DNA from: Ostrinia nubilalis
Lineage: Eukaryota > Arthropoda > Insecta > Lepidoptera > Crambidae
DNA: 64,000 nucleotides
Assembly: GCF_963855985.1 (NCBI RefSeq)
Contig: NC_087091.1
Coordinates: 13,460,154-13,524,153, forward strand
Reading direction: 5' to 3'
In this document: positions 11,224 to 22,861 of the stretch, piece after piece
How positions within the stretch are numbered: position 1 is the first letter of the stretch
How the letters are laid out: every line of letters starts with the position of its first letter
The notes under the pieces: model-generated
The model's database searches: none
Told to the model about the DNA's origin: nothing
The model's input: only the letters and a program-made list of their open reading frames with translations
Program-made: the position numbers and the translations under genes

Positions 11224-13163
11224 TTCTTTTTTAAAATATTTTTTTATAAACTCTAAAATTCATGTTACGAACGCCTACGTCTAGCAGTGATGATTAAGGA
11301 ATATAATTACAATACTATAATTTAATTATCCAATAGCAACGACCTCATAATCACAGTAGAATTATCTGGATTACTCATATTCAGATAAGTACAATTACAC
11401 GCACATTCATGTTTCTAGTTTGAATATTAATGGGAAGATTAATTACCTGTCCATATGTAAATACCTACCTCCAGCCTTGCAAATGACGGCGTGAACATAC
11501 AATGCATTTAGGTCCTTAACACATTAGGGGAATTATTTATCTATTCTGTGTACATTTAAGGTAAGTTTTAATCATCGTACATACGGGACACATTAGCTAA
11601 AAACATAAGTAACACTGTACATTAGTGCTAAGTGTAATAAAGTCTAGCTAAATAAACGCCCTTGTGCCCTAGCCTTCAGTTAGTAGGTACTGGAATCCCA
11701 CTACGACTATTATAAACAACTTAGCACTTTAACGTAATGTAGAGAAATGTCCCTTCTTACTCTACTGGTACTCTCACAAAGATGTATTCATTCTTACGTA
11801 CCTTATGTGGAACGTACACCCAAAAATGTTTATTCTGACAAACAATATTATCCAATATCCTGAAAAGAGTATCTTCATGAGTGCATGGCCTTATAATCAT
11901 TTAATTTTCCCTTTGTTCTACAACAGTGAATGTTCAAATGCCGCGTGCAGTAAAACTAATTACCAACAGCAAATGTTATGCACATTTCAACATTTGTACT
12001 GTATTGTACGTGTATTATAGTATTTCATTTCAATATTAGATTGTATACCAAGAATTGCCAATGATTTATTTTTCTTTTCATTATTAATTATAACTTCACT
12101 TCCAATTGTTAGTAGGTATTTAGGTACTTTTTAATAATTACCATCTCATAATAATTTAATCCCGAACTTTCGCCATTATTAACCTAATTAATGGCACGGG
12201 TGACAGCTTTGTTCTGCCTTTTAAACTAAATAATAAGCGCGCTCTAAGTGTCTGCGTTTTAATGTTAAGTTTCGTAATTTTCCTCCTCTGAGAGTGCCAT
12301 ATTTCAGTATTAAGCAACTAAGAGTGTTGCCAACAACAACTATCATTATTTTAATGTGGCGCCGTAAGACAGCAACACTGAGCGAAGTAAGACAGGCGTT
12401 TAAACTTCTTAATGGGTTTTGCATCAGCACTGAAACAAGGTTAGAGCCTGTAAGTTGCGGTGAGGCAGACTGGCTGCGAAGCTTGAGAAGCCACACGTCA
12501 GCTTGGGAAGCCACATGTCAGCTTGGGAACTATGGAGAAGTGCATGGAGTTTTGAACTAATTTGGATAGCACCTGTTTCAAACGTTAATGATAAATGATC
12601 CTATAATTAGGCCCAGGTGCTCTAAAAATAATTCTCGAATAGCGTTTATTGAGTGTAGAGTTTACAATGGACAGCATATAAAGCTAAATACTGTGTGACA
12701 TCTTATACATTTTTTGTTGTTAGCCTGATGTACTGTCGACTATACAATGTCATTTTTTTTATTTTTACATGTTGTCTTTCAATGTGAAATCAGAAAAAAG
12801 TGTTTTTAGTTTCACGTGTACAATAAATTGAGCTTAATTTAAGTTTTCGTAGAGCTTCGCTAATAATAATAAAAGTCTATAAAATGTACGTTAATGGTAC
12901 AGACAGGCTTTTAAAAAAATATGCTGATACAATTTCACAAAAAAATAATATTCAACAGGTTTGTAACAATACCTCTTTCTAGGAATAAACCTTTGTCGTC
13001 CGCACTCGGGTTTCAGGTTCTAGGAAATCCGTCAATATTGACTATATTGACATTCATTTTCCTGAAATATTGCGCTAAAGCTTTTTGCTTTATTTTCATG
13101 GAAAATTCACTAAAAGGTTTTACTAGTACTTATTATTATTCTGTGGTTTTACTGCCGAATCAT
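11224..13163. other. non-coding, with a 20-bp tandem pair
   Basis: No gene supported. The overlapping frames at 12221-12560 on both strands look like chance or repeat sequence. Inside them a 20-base unit (GAAGCCACACGTCAGCTTGG) is repeated in tandem at 12487-12526 with one difference. Confidence 0.45.
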
Positions 13164-13230
13164 GACTGGCCGGTCTAGTGGTTAGCACCGTTAATTAATA
13201 AATCAGCGGTTGCCTTTTCGAATTCCGTAA
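13164..13230 (+). repeat. possible tRNA-derived SINE fragment
   Basis: GGTCTAGTGGTTAGCAC resembles an RNA polymerase III A box, and TTCGAATTCC about 45 bases later resembles a B box. The tRNA fold itself is not preserved, so this is not called a tRNA gene. Confidence 0.4.
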
Positions 13231-13756
13231 CGAGCGAGCCCAGTGAGCTTTTAGAATTCTAGTAATTAATAATTACGCACCTAAGTACCTTCTTAATTAT
13301 CGTCTGTTATGTCTCTATAATGTAGGCATTTTCTACTCCAACATTAATGAATTTTTCTTAACATTTAACAAAGTGAAAGAAGAATTCTCTACCTTTGGAG
13401 CTTACACACTTCTTCTTACACGTAAGTTTTGGTACTTTATTGGAGAAATTCGTAATTTTGTGGCTGGCTTCTTTACATTATAACGTTTGATAAATTACGT
13501 AAGTATCCCATTCAGCATAGTGAAAATGGTCGGACCTGACACTTATACAAACAAACGTGATCTGAGAAAGAATTGGTAGTGTGTGTAGGTACCTACCTCT
13601 TGTAAAGGTTGTTTATGTGGGTAGTTTATCACGTACCCTCGTTTGCATAAGATATGCGCAGGGCTCGAACCGTGACCTATGGAGACAGGTACCTACTAAG
13701 TCCTTATGTTGTTGACATAAAATATTTTCCAATGGTTATTGCGCCCTCTCTCTTTT

Positions 13757-13870
13757 TAGGGTTCCGTTGTTCTAACAAGGAACCCCTATAGTTTCGATAT
13801 GTCTGTCTGTCTGTCTGTCCGAGGTTTGCTTGGAAACTATTAGCACTAGAGAGCTGTAATTATTCTTAAA
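13757..13870. repeat. dispersed repeat with GTCT run
   Basis: TTAGGGTTCCGTTGTTCTAA, a small stem (GGGTTCC with GGAACCC), then a (GTCT)n run at about 13800-13820. This arrangement is common at ends of lepidopteran interspersed repeats. Confidence 0.55.
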
Positions 13871-14004
13871 AAGTATGCAGCTTTGCATTGTGTGACATTG
13901 GCACGCGCGGCTGTGATTATCCGGCCTGTATCTGTACATGTGGTACAAGCTTACGCACATAGCGCCGCTCGCCAATAAGTATGAGTTGAAGTATGTGTAG
14001 AGTA

Positions 14005-14162
14005 AAGCTTCAACCACACCAACGCGTGCAGATCGCTATCGCCGGCGTGATCACGGCGCGATCATAGGGAAATGACAGGTCGCATGAACTGTCATGGGTC
14101 GCGCGACCTGTCAGGCCTTTGATCGCGCCGGCGATGGCTCGCGTTGGTGTGTTTGAAGCTTA
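14005..14162. repeat. GC-rich palindromic MITE, copy 1
   Basis: Terminal inverted repeats start AAGCTTCAACCACACCAACG and end with the complement (GCGTTGGTGTGTTTGAAGCTT). The whole element can fold on itself. It contains GACAGGTCGC and GCGCGACCTGTC motifs. A second copy lies at 62798-62956, about 49 kb away. It is far richer in G+C than its surroundings. Confidence 0.85.
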
Positions 14163-14449
14163 AGTACTTCCATGCTACTTAAAGTCCAAATGAAGCACCT
14201 TGAAGTGAATCGCAAAGGATACCATATAAATTATATGAGAAAGTCACTTGAGTTTGAATTTATAAAATACAAGCATCCTGTGTTTCGGAAGTTGCTTCCA
14301 AGTTCTAAGTTTGTAAGTCTTCTTCGCAGTTAGGAAGTTTCTCTTATTTTACTAGGCGTGGGTGTAGCAACGAGTACTATAAAGGCTATGTGTTAGCATT
14401 GACCAGTTCCACATTATAAGTACTTAAACACTAGTATTATACCTACACC

Positions 14450-14687
14450 AGCTGTGCCCGCGATTTCTTACGCATGAAAATAGTTTGAATAATATTTCCC
14501 GTTTTTGTAACATTTGTTTTTACTGCTCCGCCCCTATTAGCTGTAGGGTGATGTTAAGCCTAAAGCCCTCCGCGATAAATGGGCTATCCAACACAAAAAT
14601 ATTTTTTCAAATCGGACCCATTCATTAGAGCCCTGAGATTGGCACGTTTCAGGCGAATAAACAATCAGATTCATAATATTAGTATAG
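14450..14687. repeat. RTE-type LINE 3'-end fragment
   Basis: Starts near GCCCGCGATTTCTTACGC, contains AAATCGGACCCATTCATTAG, and ends TATTAGTATAGA, the general pattern of RTE 3' ends in Lepidoptera. Confidence 0.55.
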
Positions 14688-15295
14688 ACTAGCCGCCCGC
14701 GACTTCGTACGCGTGGATCCCGTTTTACTTCCTTCATCTATCTTACGCGGTTTAGATTTTTTCATACAAATGTTTTTTAACGCTAACTCCCGTTCCCGTG
14801 GGAATTTTCAATATCCTGTTGTAACTAAGCTTTAAGTTTACTAAAGTACCTGCATGCCAAATTTCAAGCGTCTAACTTAAGCGGTTTAGATTTTTCATAC
14901 AAAGGCAAAGGTCCAAATCCGTCCCTTCCAAATTTCAAGTGCCTAAGTTTAGCCGTTTAGGCTGTGCGTTGATATGTCAGTCAGTCATTAAAAAATGGAG
15001 TAACTTCTCCCGTTTTCCCAAAATTTCCCTTCACTAATCTGCTCTTAAGTATACTATAACCTGCCCTATGTGAAGTGCCTATATTATTATGAAGAATAAT
15101 TTTACCAAGTTTCGTTAAAATCCGTCGAGTAGTTTTTATTTCTATAAGGAACATACAGACAGATAGACAGACAAAAATTTTACTGATTGCATTTTTGGCA
15201 TCAGTATCGATCACTAATCACCCCCTGATAGTTATTTTGAAAATATATTTCATGTACAGAATTGACCTCTCTACAGATTTATTATAAGTAAAGAT
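14688..15295. mobile_element. LINE 3'-end element with internal repeats, short copy
   Basis: Opens ACTAGCCGCCCGCGACTTCG and ends with the same 3' block as the element at 31841-32917 (TTTTGGCATCAGTATCGATC ... TCTCTACAGATTTATTATAA). It contains only about two of the roughly 135-bp internal units and a short GACA run. The two copies differ mainly in unit number. Confidence 0.7.
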
Positions 15296-15331
15296 AAAAT
15301 AAACTGCGTTTCAACATCAGCTTTAGTTTAA

Positions 15332-15587
15332 CACTAGCTTTCCGCCCGCGGCTTCGGCCGCGTGGAATTTTGTCTGTCACAGAAAAACTATATCGCGCGC
15401 GTCCCTGTTTTAAAAAACCGGGATAAAAACTATCCTATATCCTTTCCCGGGACTCAAACTATCTCTATGCCAAATTTTATCAAAATCGGTTCAGTGGTTT
15501 AGGCGTGACAGACAGACAGACAGACAGACGGATAGACAGACAGAGTTACTTTCGCATTTATAATATTAATATAGAAGTATAGATTAG
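15332..15587. repeat. RTE-type LINE 3'-end fragment
   Basis: Begins ACTAGCTTTCCGCCCGCGGC, contains AAAATCGGTTCAGTGGTTTA and a GACA run at about 15509-15542, and ends with a TTTATAATATTAATATAG tail. It is followed to about 15652 by a low-complexity run of TATAGATTAG-like units. Confidence 0.65.
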
Positions 15588-15842
15588 TATAGATAGTATA
15601 GAAGTTTAGATTAGTATAGATAGTATAGAAGTATAGATATTAGTATAGATTACGTCAGACTACATCCGAGTATGCAATTTAAAATAACATTGCTGCATTT
15701 CACCCTTTTCATATCAGAGCAAACTTTTTGCTGCAAGGCAATTTGTAGCAAGCATTTAAAAGTTCTGTTTGCAGGTACGGGCTCGCGGTAATGACCGCCC
15801 GCATTATGAAATGTACGGACGAGTAACATGGCAACTTCATTT

Positions 15843-15971
15843 AGGGTGGATTCGACCAGCAGAGTAAATAATAAATCTTCAATTTTGACATATTTCCCAT
15901 ACTGAAACTGTCAATGTGCCAGTTATACCAGGAGTTATTCTCGGATAAAAGTTTGGTCGAATCGGGCCTTA
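15843..15971. repeat. MITE with ATTCGACCA ends
   Basis: GGTGGATTCGACCA at the left pairs with TTGGTCGAATCGGGCC at the right. The core CTGTCAATGTGCCA is shared with 2902-3084. Confidence 0.6.
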
Positions 15972-17609
15972 GAAATTGAAATGCGTTTTCACTGCGAAAT
16001 ATGTAAATGGAAAATAACTCACTAGTTGTTCATGTCACTTTGTCACTAGAAATAGAATTGCGTTACAAAGGAATGTCACTGCCAGTGGACTATTTCACTT
16101 AAACTTTTCATGATACAGTGTAGACAAAGAAACATCTAATATTTTTTTACAAATTGTATAAACCATCAAGATAAGCTCTATATTTGAAGAATACTTAAGT
16201 CTGACGACGAAATTACATAGAGTTATAACCTAAGTCAAAATTCTTCGAAAGCCATTTGAAAACCTAAAGATAATTAATACAAACATCTTATTGAACTGCT
16301 CAACATTGTTCAAAGTGCTTCCTTTGATCGTAAAATGGTCGAGTTATAACAGTTATATTTAAGTAGATCTTAACTCAATCAGCGTGTTTGTAGTCGCTGT
16401 TCTTTGAAGACCCGCACCTGCTGGTAATACTGATAGGCGTCTTCATTTGTTTTCATTTTCAGTTAGAATTAATAGATAAGTAGATAAACTTATATCTCAA
16501 AGACCGTAATCACGAAATAAGTGAAAAAATATTTCACAACGCGTTGCAGCTTCGTTTTAATGGCGACGCCAAGCGTGACGTGGTGTCACTTAAAAAACCG
16601 CCATGATGCGATGTGGCAATAATGAAAAGGCTACATAGTTAAATTCCTGTGATGGTTTAGTAATATTAGGCCATATGTTTTTATATCGAATAGGCATATA
16701 ACCAAGTTAACACTTTCATGAACTGTGAACTGCTATAGCATTCATAACCATTCAATTTCTATTGTGTCTGGGTTACTCTCCGTGAGAGTATTAATCGATA
16801 TTATAACAGAATCAAACTACAAAAGCTCTAAATGATTTTTGTGATTTGATTGATGAGTACACTGTGGTTTACTATTTTTAAGTTTTTCCACGTCGGAATC
16901 ATACTTTCAGCAAGTATCAACTAAAATACGCATATAAATGTTAGTTCACATATTAGTCTACCTATGTTAGGTTTAATAACGATTCCAATATAGTATTTTC
17001 AGAGCAATAAGCCATGAGGTTAGAATTGCGTGCGTCTACGATCGCCTCTACGTAGAGCCGTTGATACCAACTAATAACTGCTTATATGAGCTCTAAAAGT
17101 TATTGGACCGCTAGACAAATACAAACAAATGTAGACCGTAATATATTGCGCAGAATAAGTGGAAATAAAGGATATCTTCATAATGCGTTGTTTTTTGTAG
17201 TCTCAAGGCAAGTTGAATCTATCAAATAGATAGCCGTAAAGGACATAGGTATCTTACATGAATAGGGTGAAAAGATGTTCCTATACTATAGACAGAATAC
17301 CTAAACATGGGAATTATTTATGACGTTGGGTTAACAATATAAAAATACTACCTATTAAAATTAGTACACCTAAATTAAAAATCATCTATTAATGATACTT
17401 TTGCGAATCTGGCTTAATTTAAATTAAAAACCACAAAATACACTTCAAATTCAGATTTTCATTCAAACAAATCTTCGATAGCGGTTTATCTTATCAAGGA
17501 ACAAAAGTTTTAATTGATTGTCGACCATAACACCGATCGGAGGACCCTCGGGCGTCCGTCTCCGACTCACATTAGTTTGATTAAAGGAATTAAGTACAGT
17601 CGGCACGAA
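15972..17609. other. non-coding
   Basis: AT-rich. No gene or recognised element. Confidence 0.5.
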
Positions 17610-17812
17610 TTTTTAAACCGGCAGACAGTCGCGACTGATTTTGTTGCGGCGCTTCTTCTCAGCACTTGCCAAATGTTTATCTCGAAGCGCTGGTAGGGCA
17701 AAAAAAGGATGAGACATGTATACGTTCCTTAAGAGCATTTGACGATTTGTAGGTACTAATTTAATTATTCTAAACAAATAAAGATAATTTTTATTTTGAT
17801 TTTGAATTTATT
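17610..17812 (+). repeat. LINE 3'-end fragment with TTTTGAT tail
   Basis: Carries TTGTTGCGGCGCTTCTTCTC and CTCGAAGCGCTGGTAGGGC, a string common near the 3' end of a lepidopteran LINE, then AATAAAGATAATTTTTATTT and a TTTTGATTTTGAATTT tail. The 60-codon frame ending at 17696 would be the last part of its ORF. The tail type is similar to that of the LINE at 36509-41000. Confidence 0.5.
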
Positions 17813-17851
17813 CCTTTTAATATTAAAATAAATATTAACATATTATTTAAC

Positions 17852-18112
17852 ATCGTTCGTTTCAGCCAAATGACGTCCACTGCTGGACAAAGGCCTCCTC
17901 CAAGGTTTTCCACAATGCACGTCCTGCACTGCCCGCAACCAGGCTTTTCCCGCGACCTTTACCAGATCGTCGGTCCACCTAGAAGGAGGCCTGCCCATAC
18001 TACGTCTTCCAGCCCGTGGTCGCCACTCGAGAACTTTTTCTGCCCCAACGGCCATCGTCTCTACGAGCTATGTGCCACTGCCCACTGCCACTTGATTTTA
18101 GCAATTCTTTAA
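17852..18112 (-). pseudogene. RTE-type reverse transcriptase ORF, C-terminal remnant
   Basis: On the - strand the frame reads EWRPRAGRRSMGRPPSRWTD and then DLVKVAGKAWLRAVQD, the C-terminal signature of lepidopteran RTE-type endonuclease/reverse transcriptase ORFs, ending at CAGTGGACGTCATTTGGCTG. The polymerase and endonuclease domains are missing, so this is a 5'-truncated insertion. Related tails lie at 6584-6682, 31021-31127 and 63930-64000. Confidence 0.75.
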
Positions 18113-20666
18113 CATAACATCAATTCTTCAACAGAGGCAAATGCAATAACCAACCAAATCTTATTTAGAGTAATCGCTGTACCCTTCGAGATTTAATGCT
18201 GCTTTATTATTTTTGTAAAACAAACTCTAATGCAGCTTAATATCTCTGCTCTCAATTGTTGTTTTACCTAACCATAGATTATTGACAAGTTTTATGACAA
18301 GTTATGCATTTTACTATCGTCGACTGTACCCTGTTTACTTCCCCTGTCCCACGTAATTAGGCAATCACTATTAAAGACCAATAAGATTATATAACACTTC
18401 GGAAGTACATTTGGGAGTTACCACAGTAACTCCGTTTTAGTGCCATGTAATAACATTTTAGGTGAAAAGTATTCGGCTGTTACCTTGGTTTAAGGCCTAC
18501 CTTTTAGTACTATCAAATTACGAAGATGAGTCTGAGAAAGTGACTAAATAAATGATAGGCTGTTGGATTTTTCGTTTAGGATTCTTACTCATTAATACTG
18601 AATGAAAGTTATGCAAAGAACTTATAATTTGAACTGATAGAACATGATTTCACAATTTATTTATGACAACGGAAAAGACTGGGAATAAAGCAAGAGGTAA
18701 AGGTAGGTATTAGACAATTTTATTCTCTTTAAATTTGGGTAAAATAAAAAAATGTTACAAATTAAGTTTTTTTTTGTTCGACGTAGCAATCTACTAATAC
18801 ACTTTAGTCTAACTTAACTAAGTAGTCTTATCACTAACATTTACAGTTACATCCGTACTTACCAAAAGCAATACTCGTATCATTTGGGAAACACCCAGCC
18901 ATATCCACTAAAAGGTCAATACTACCACTTTCAGATTTTGTAATCAGGCGAAATCTGAATCCTTTCAATTCAGCTACAGTTAGGTATTTCTCCATTAGGT
19001 TTTAAAAATACATTTTATTAAGCTATAAAAACCAATTAGGTACGAGTAAAACCCATTCCCTCTGAAGAAAATCTATTTCTTGTCCTTTATTATAAAGCAT
19101 CGAATTTGTTTTATACAACGTGAGTACCTACGTGACTGTTTGTTCCAAATTAATTTAAAAGAACAAGCTCTTATATGGTTACCGAGACTTCTAATGTAAT
19201 CCTGTTTGTTACTACAGAGTATAATAATGTTTAGTACCTTAATACTTACAGGACTAAGTATATACTATATGCACACATTATAGGTAAACCCTCGGTCGGT
19301 CACCGACGGTCTGGTGACCTGTCGAAACCGTCTGGCTTAATATAGTCCAAGCGAAAAAATACACACAGCCTTTGCCGGTGTTAAAATATACCTACTGATA
19401 GTAATATCATTTCATCCAAACCTTTTAGAAGTAATTTAAAATGTAATAAATACTATGATAATTAGATATTTCTTAAATTAAAATTATCCTACTGTCTGGC
19501 AATCCCCATTACAAAATTCTTATAGGTATAATTTTTCAGCAAAAATGTTAGTCTGCCGTTTTCTCGATTATAATACAAAATCTCATTTCCCAACGGCGAC
19601 TTCTAGACCCCAACTATTTTATAAACTGTCAAAAAGTCTTAAATTATTTTATTACTTTCTCTTGGCTGGTTCGGGATGGTCACGCACATGGGAAAAGTAA
19701 ATCGAAAAAGTTCAAATTAATCACGTACAAACGAAAATAAATCTTAAACATTTGTACGAAAGTTTTATCCGGCTTTGTAAGATGAATCCCTTGTATTCGA
19801 ATTAGAAACATTTAGATCTCATCGGCTCGCTGGAGTAAACTTGACGCAGTAAGCTTAAGCTTATGTTATAGAGACGTGAATAGTATTGTTTTGAAATGAA
19901 TTACAATGGATAATAATTTATCCATGCTAATAATATAAATGCGAAATGTAACTAAATGTCGCTTCATTGACGCTCTAAGCCTAGGCATTTCAGCTTTAGA
20001 ATAGAGATAGCGAGACCTTAGAGAAGGACATAATAGTACTTTAGGTATGAAAATGGATATAATGGAGAGCCACGCGCGGTAAGAACTTTTTAAACTTAAC
20101 GCGAACATCTTAACACCAACAGTACCACTTGAAGGTCAAATACCAATTAAAGTTCTTCAAATCCTTGAGCCGTGTTACTTGCTGCTCCAACCTTCACTGT
20201 GACTGGATCCAAAGAAGAATGGAAAATAATTCATTCCGGGCCTCTTATTCGAAGGAACAATGCCGGCTAAGAAAGTATTTTATATTCGTCACGCTCCGTG
20301 AATAATTGAAATACAAAAGCGGGGCGAATTAAAAATTTAATTCGTTTAATTTAATCATCCCTTCCCCAAAATCTGAAATTCATTTAGCTAACAAGGTTAC
20401 CGCCCGTGGTGTAATCAAGGGGCTGGCATCACTGTCAAGCTTCATCAAGAATAAACAGTGTAAACTCTAGCTATTCCCCTAATCAATGTTATTATGCCTT
20501 AACATCCCTCGTCCAAAAGTTAAATGTTGGGTTTTGAATCTAGAACGCTTCGTCAGCGTTTTTGAGTTTGTGTTTAATCCTCATGTCGGTTTGAATTATG
20601 ACGTAGAATATATTGGTTATTGTATGTATTCAGGATTACCTATCTTTGACTTGTGTACATGACTTT
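18113..20666. other. non-coding
   Basis: AT-rich. No gene supported. A small GC-rich hairpin (GGTCACCGAC with GTCTGGTGACC) lies near 19297-19320. Confidence 0.5.
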
Positions 20667-20806
20667 CGCCCGTATTCACAAACGAGTGAAGCAACAAATC
20701 GAACGCACAGCGTTAAATAGAGCTCTGTGATTGTTTCATGTGCGTCTGTACCCTGTGCGTCCACGTACACTGTGAGACCTCATAGTAACGTTTGTGAATA
20801 CGAGCG
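20667..20806. repeat. MITE with CCCGTATTCACAAA ends, copy 1
   Basis: Terminal repeats CGCCCGTATTCACAAACG and, complemented, CGTTTGTGAATACGAGCG. The interior (AGAGCTCTGTGATTG, GTGCGTCCAC, CACTGTGAGACCT) is shared with 30090-30235. Confidence 0.8.
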
Positions 20807-20863
20807 ATTTCTTTTCTAGTTAGAAGATGTCTGAGTACCTAGATCTTCTTTTCAAATGAATAT

Positions 20864-21583
20864 GTTACTGTAAAAGCCCGAACTACGGTTAATCCTAAGA
20901 TTTAAGTGTAAGTCCTAGGATTCACCGACATGAGTTGGTAAATGTGAGTATTTCTTAAAATACGACGATTTTTTCGAGCTTTTACCATTCGAATTCAGTA
21001 TATGCTAGGTTTTACCTCTGTCAGCTGGTAGATGTTGGTTTTAGGAATAAAACAATGAGTAATTCTTAATGGGGAATTATAAAACGATCGACTAAAAAAT
21101 AACTTAGCGACTGATGATGGCATACTGTTTTAATATATTGAGCGGTATGAATTTGAGTAAGCGAAAAATTAACTTAACTAACGACGAATATTGATTAATA
21201 ATTAATCAAATGCAGAACGAGCTTACAAAGAGTGGGTTATGTTTAATCCATTTTAGATGTTAAAATTCTGTCCGTGCGACTACATTACTAAGTGAGCGAC
21301 TAGAAATACAAAGAGGGCAACTTCAATATTAAGATAGTTTCGATTTTTTCCAATTGAAGTAATTTCTGATGATGATGATGATGAGATGTCCTGAGCACGT
21401 TATGATATGTTTTGTTTTTCAACATTTACCGTGCCATTAATGTAAATCCTAAGATTCACCAACGAAATGGTGGTAAGAGTTCGAATCGCAAACCTTTTGG
21501 GACATTTACCATTAGGAATTGGTAGATCTTAGGTTTTACTGGAATATCTTAGGATTTACTGCAATTCGAGCCTTTACAGTAAC
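20864..21583. repeat. 720-bp element with TIRs and repeated TAAATCCTAAGATT motifs
   Basis: GTTACTGTAAAAGCCCGAAC at 20864 pairs with the complement of GAGCCTTTACAGTAAC ending at 21583. The interior repeats variants of TCCTAAGATTCACC several times in both orientations, often paired with TGGTAAATG or TGGTAGAT. Non-autonomous; no ORF. Confidence 0.7.
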
Positions 21584-22132
21584 AAATATACCAAATGTTC
21601 TTTACTAACTATATAGCATTATTTAGTTACTCGTACTTAGCTTCGACACCTGGCTTTACTTGAAAAGCACCACTCTACAATTTAATTATAATAAAACGAA
21701 TACGTGCGTCTTCTTCCAAATCACAAGCAACTAATGGCGGAATTTAAGAAAAAAAATGGGGCCGTCCTAATCACCTGCGCGCCCTAATTTGAATTCTCTG
21801 GAGGAAGAAAGGCGCTATCGTGTTAAAGACCCTTTTCCACAAAACTAAGTCGAAATATTAGGGTCGTTCAGTCCCTTTCTCTCGTTTGGGGATATTGGTA
21901 TCAAAAGAAGGACGGACAACACTGGTTTTTAGGGACGTTTCACAGAGTTGACCCCTCGGCCATCGAAGGAAGGATAAATTCAGTTAATTCTCAATCAGCG
22001 TCGGCCGTTGCGTACCCGGTGATTTAATGTGTCCAATTACAATAGGGCGAGAATAACTCCCTTTTAAATAGCCAATGAAAAGTTAAGACTGGGGAAACAA
22101 TTACGTCTGAATTTTGTTGGTAACATTTTATA

Positions 22133-22364
22133 CAGGGTGTCCCAAAATTAGCAAGTCACACTGACACCTGGAGGTAGCTGGGCCTAAGACGCATCCAACA
22201 AGCCTGATATGTCTATAGAAAAGTTTCACGAGTTTTGATATATGAATGATATCAGGTATTTTTAAAATGCACTTACAAAACATGCACTTAACAGACTTGT
22301 TCGATGCGTCTTAGGCTCATCTACCTTTGATGTCAGTGTGACGTGCTAATTTTGGGACAGCCTG
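22133..22364. repeat. 232-bp MITE, Tc1/mariner-type ends with TA duplication
   Basis: CAGGGTGTCCCAAAATTAGC at the left and its complement (GCTAATTTTGGGACAGCCTG) at the right match over more than 30 bp with two differences. Both ends are flanked by TA. The CAGGGTGT start is shared with the foldback element at 60978-62682. Confidence 0.85.
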
Positions 22365-22660
22365 TATAATTCTCCCAACGATTAACTAAATTACTTAAGA
22401 TTATAAACTATGGGAATCGAATTTAATCTGTCGTTGAGGCTCACCTCTATTAATATCATGAACTTTGTAAGTTTAAACGTAATGGCTGCGTAGGCAGGTA
22501 GATACTTTTCAGTTTCAGGCTGGCAACACCGCTAGACTTTTCATAACCAGTTTTATCTTTCAGGGATAGAAATGAAAGATATTATCAAAACGAGTGGACC
22601 GGAGATTACCCTCTACATTTAACAAACTTATAAAATTCTCTTTCTTTATTAATATTAGTA

Positions 22661-22861
22661 ACTAGCTTATGTCCGCGGGTTCACCGGCGTGAAATTTAGT
22701 TTGTCACAGATCGACATAAATTATAGCCTATATTTTATTCTGGGTTATAAACAATAATACTGTAAAGTTTCATCAAAATCCGTTCAGTAGTTTTTGTGTG
22801 AAAGAGTAACAAGCATCCACACAAACTTTCACTTATAATATTAGTAGGATTAGTAGGATTA
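22661..22861. repeat. RTE-type LINE 3'-end fragment
   Basis: ACTAGCTTATGTCCGCGGGT, then TCATCAAAATCCGTTCAGTA, GTGTGAAAGAGTAACAA and a TATAATATTAGTAGGATTAG tail. Same family as 33572-33761 and 54585-54852. Confidence 0.75.

Noticed and set aside
12221..12560. Overlapping 88- and 97-codon frames on both strands
   Set aside because: Contain a tandem repeat, lack family motifs, and look like repeat-derived or chance frames.
13164..13230. Possible tRNA gene
   Set aside because: A and B box-like strings are present, but no cloverleaf can be formed; treated as a SINE remnant.
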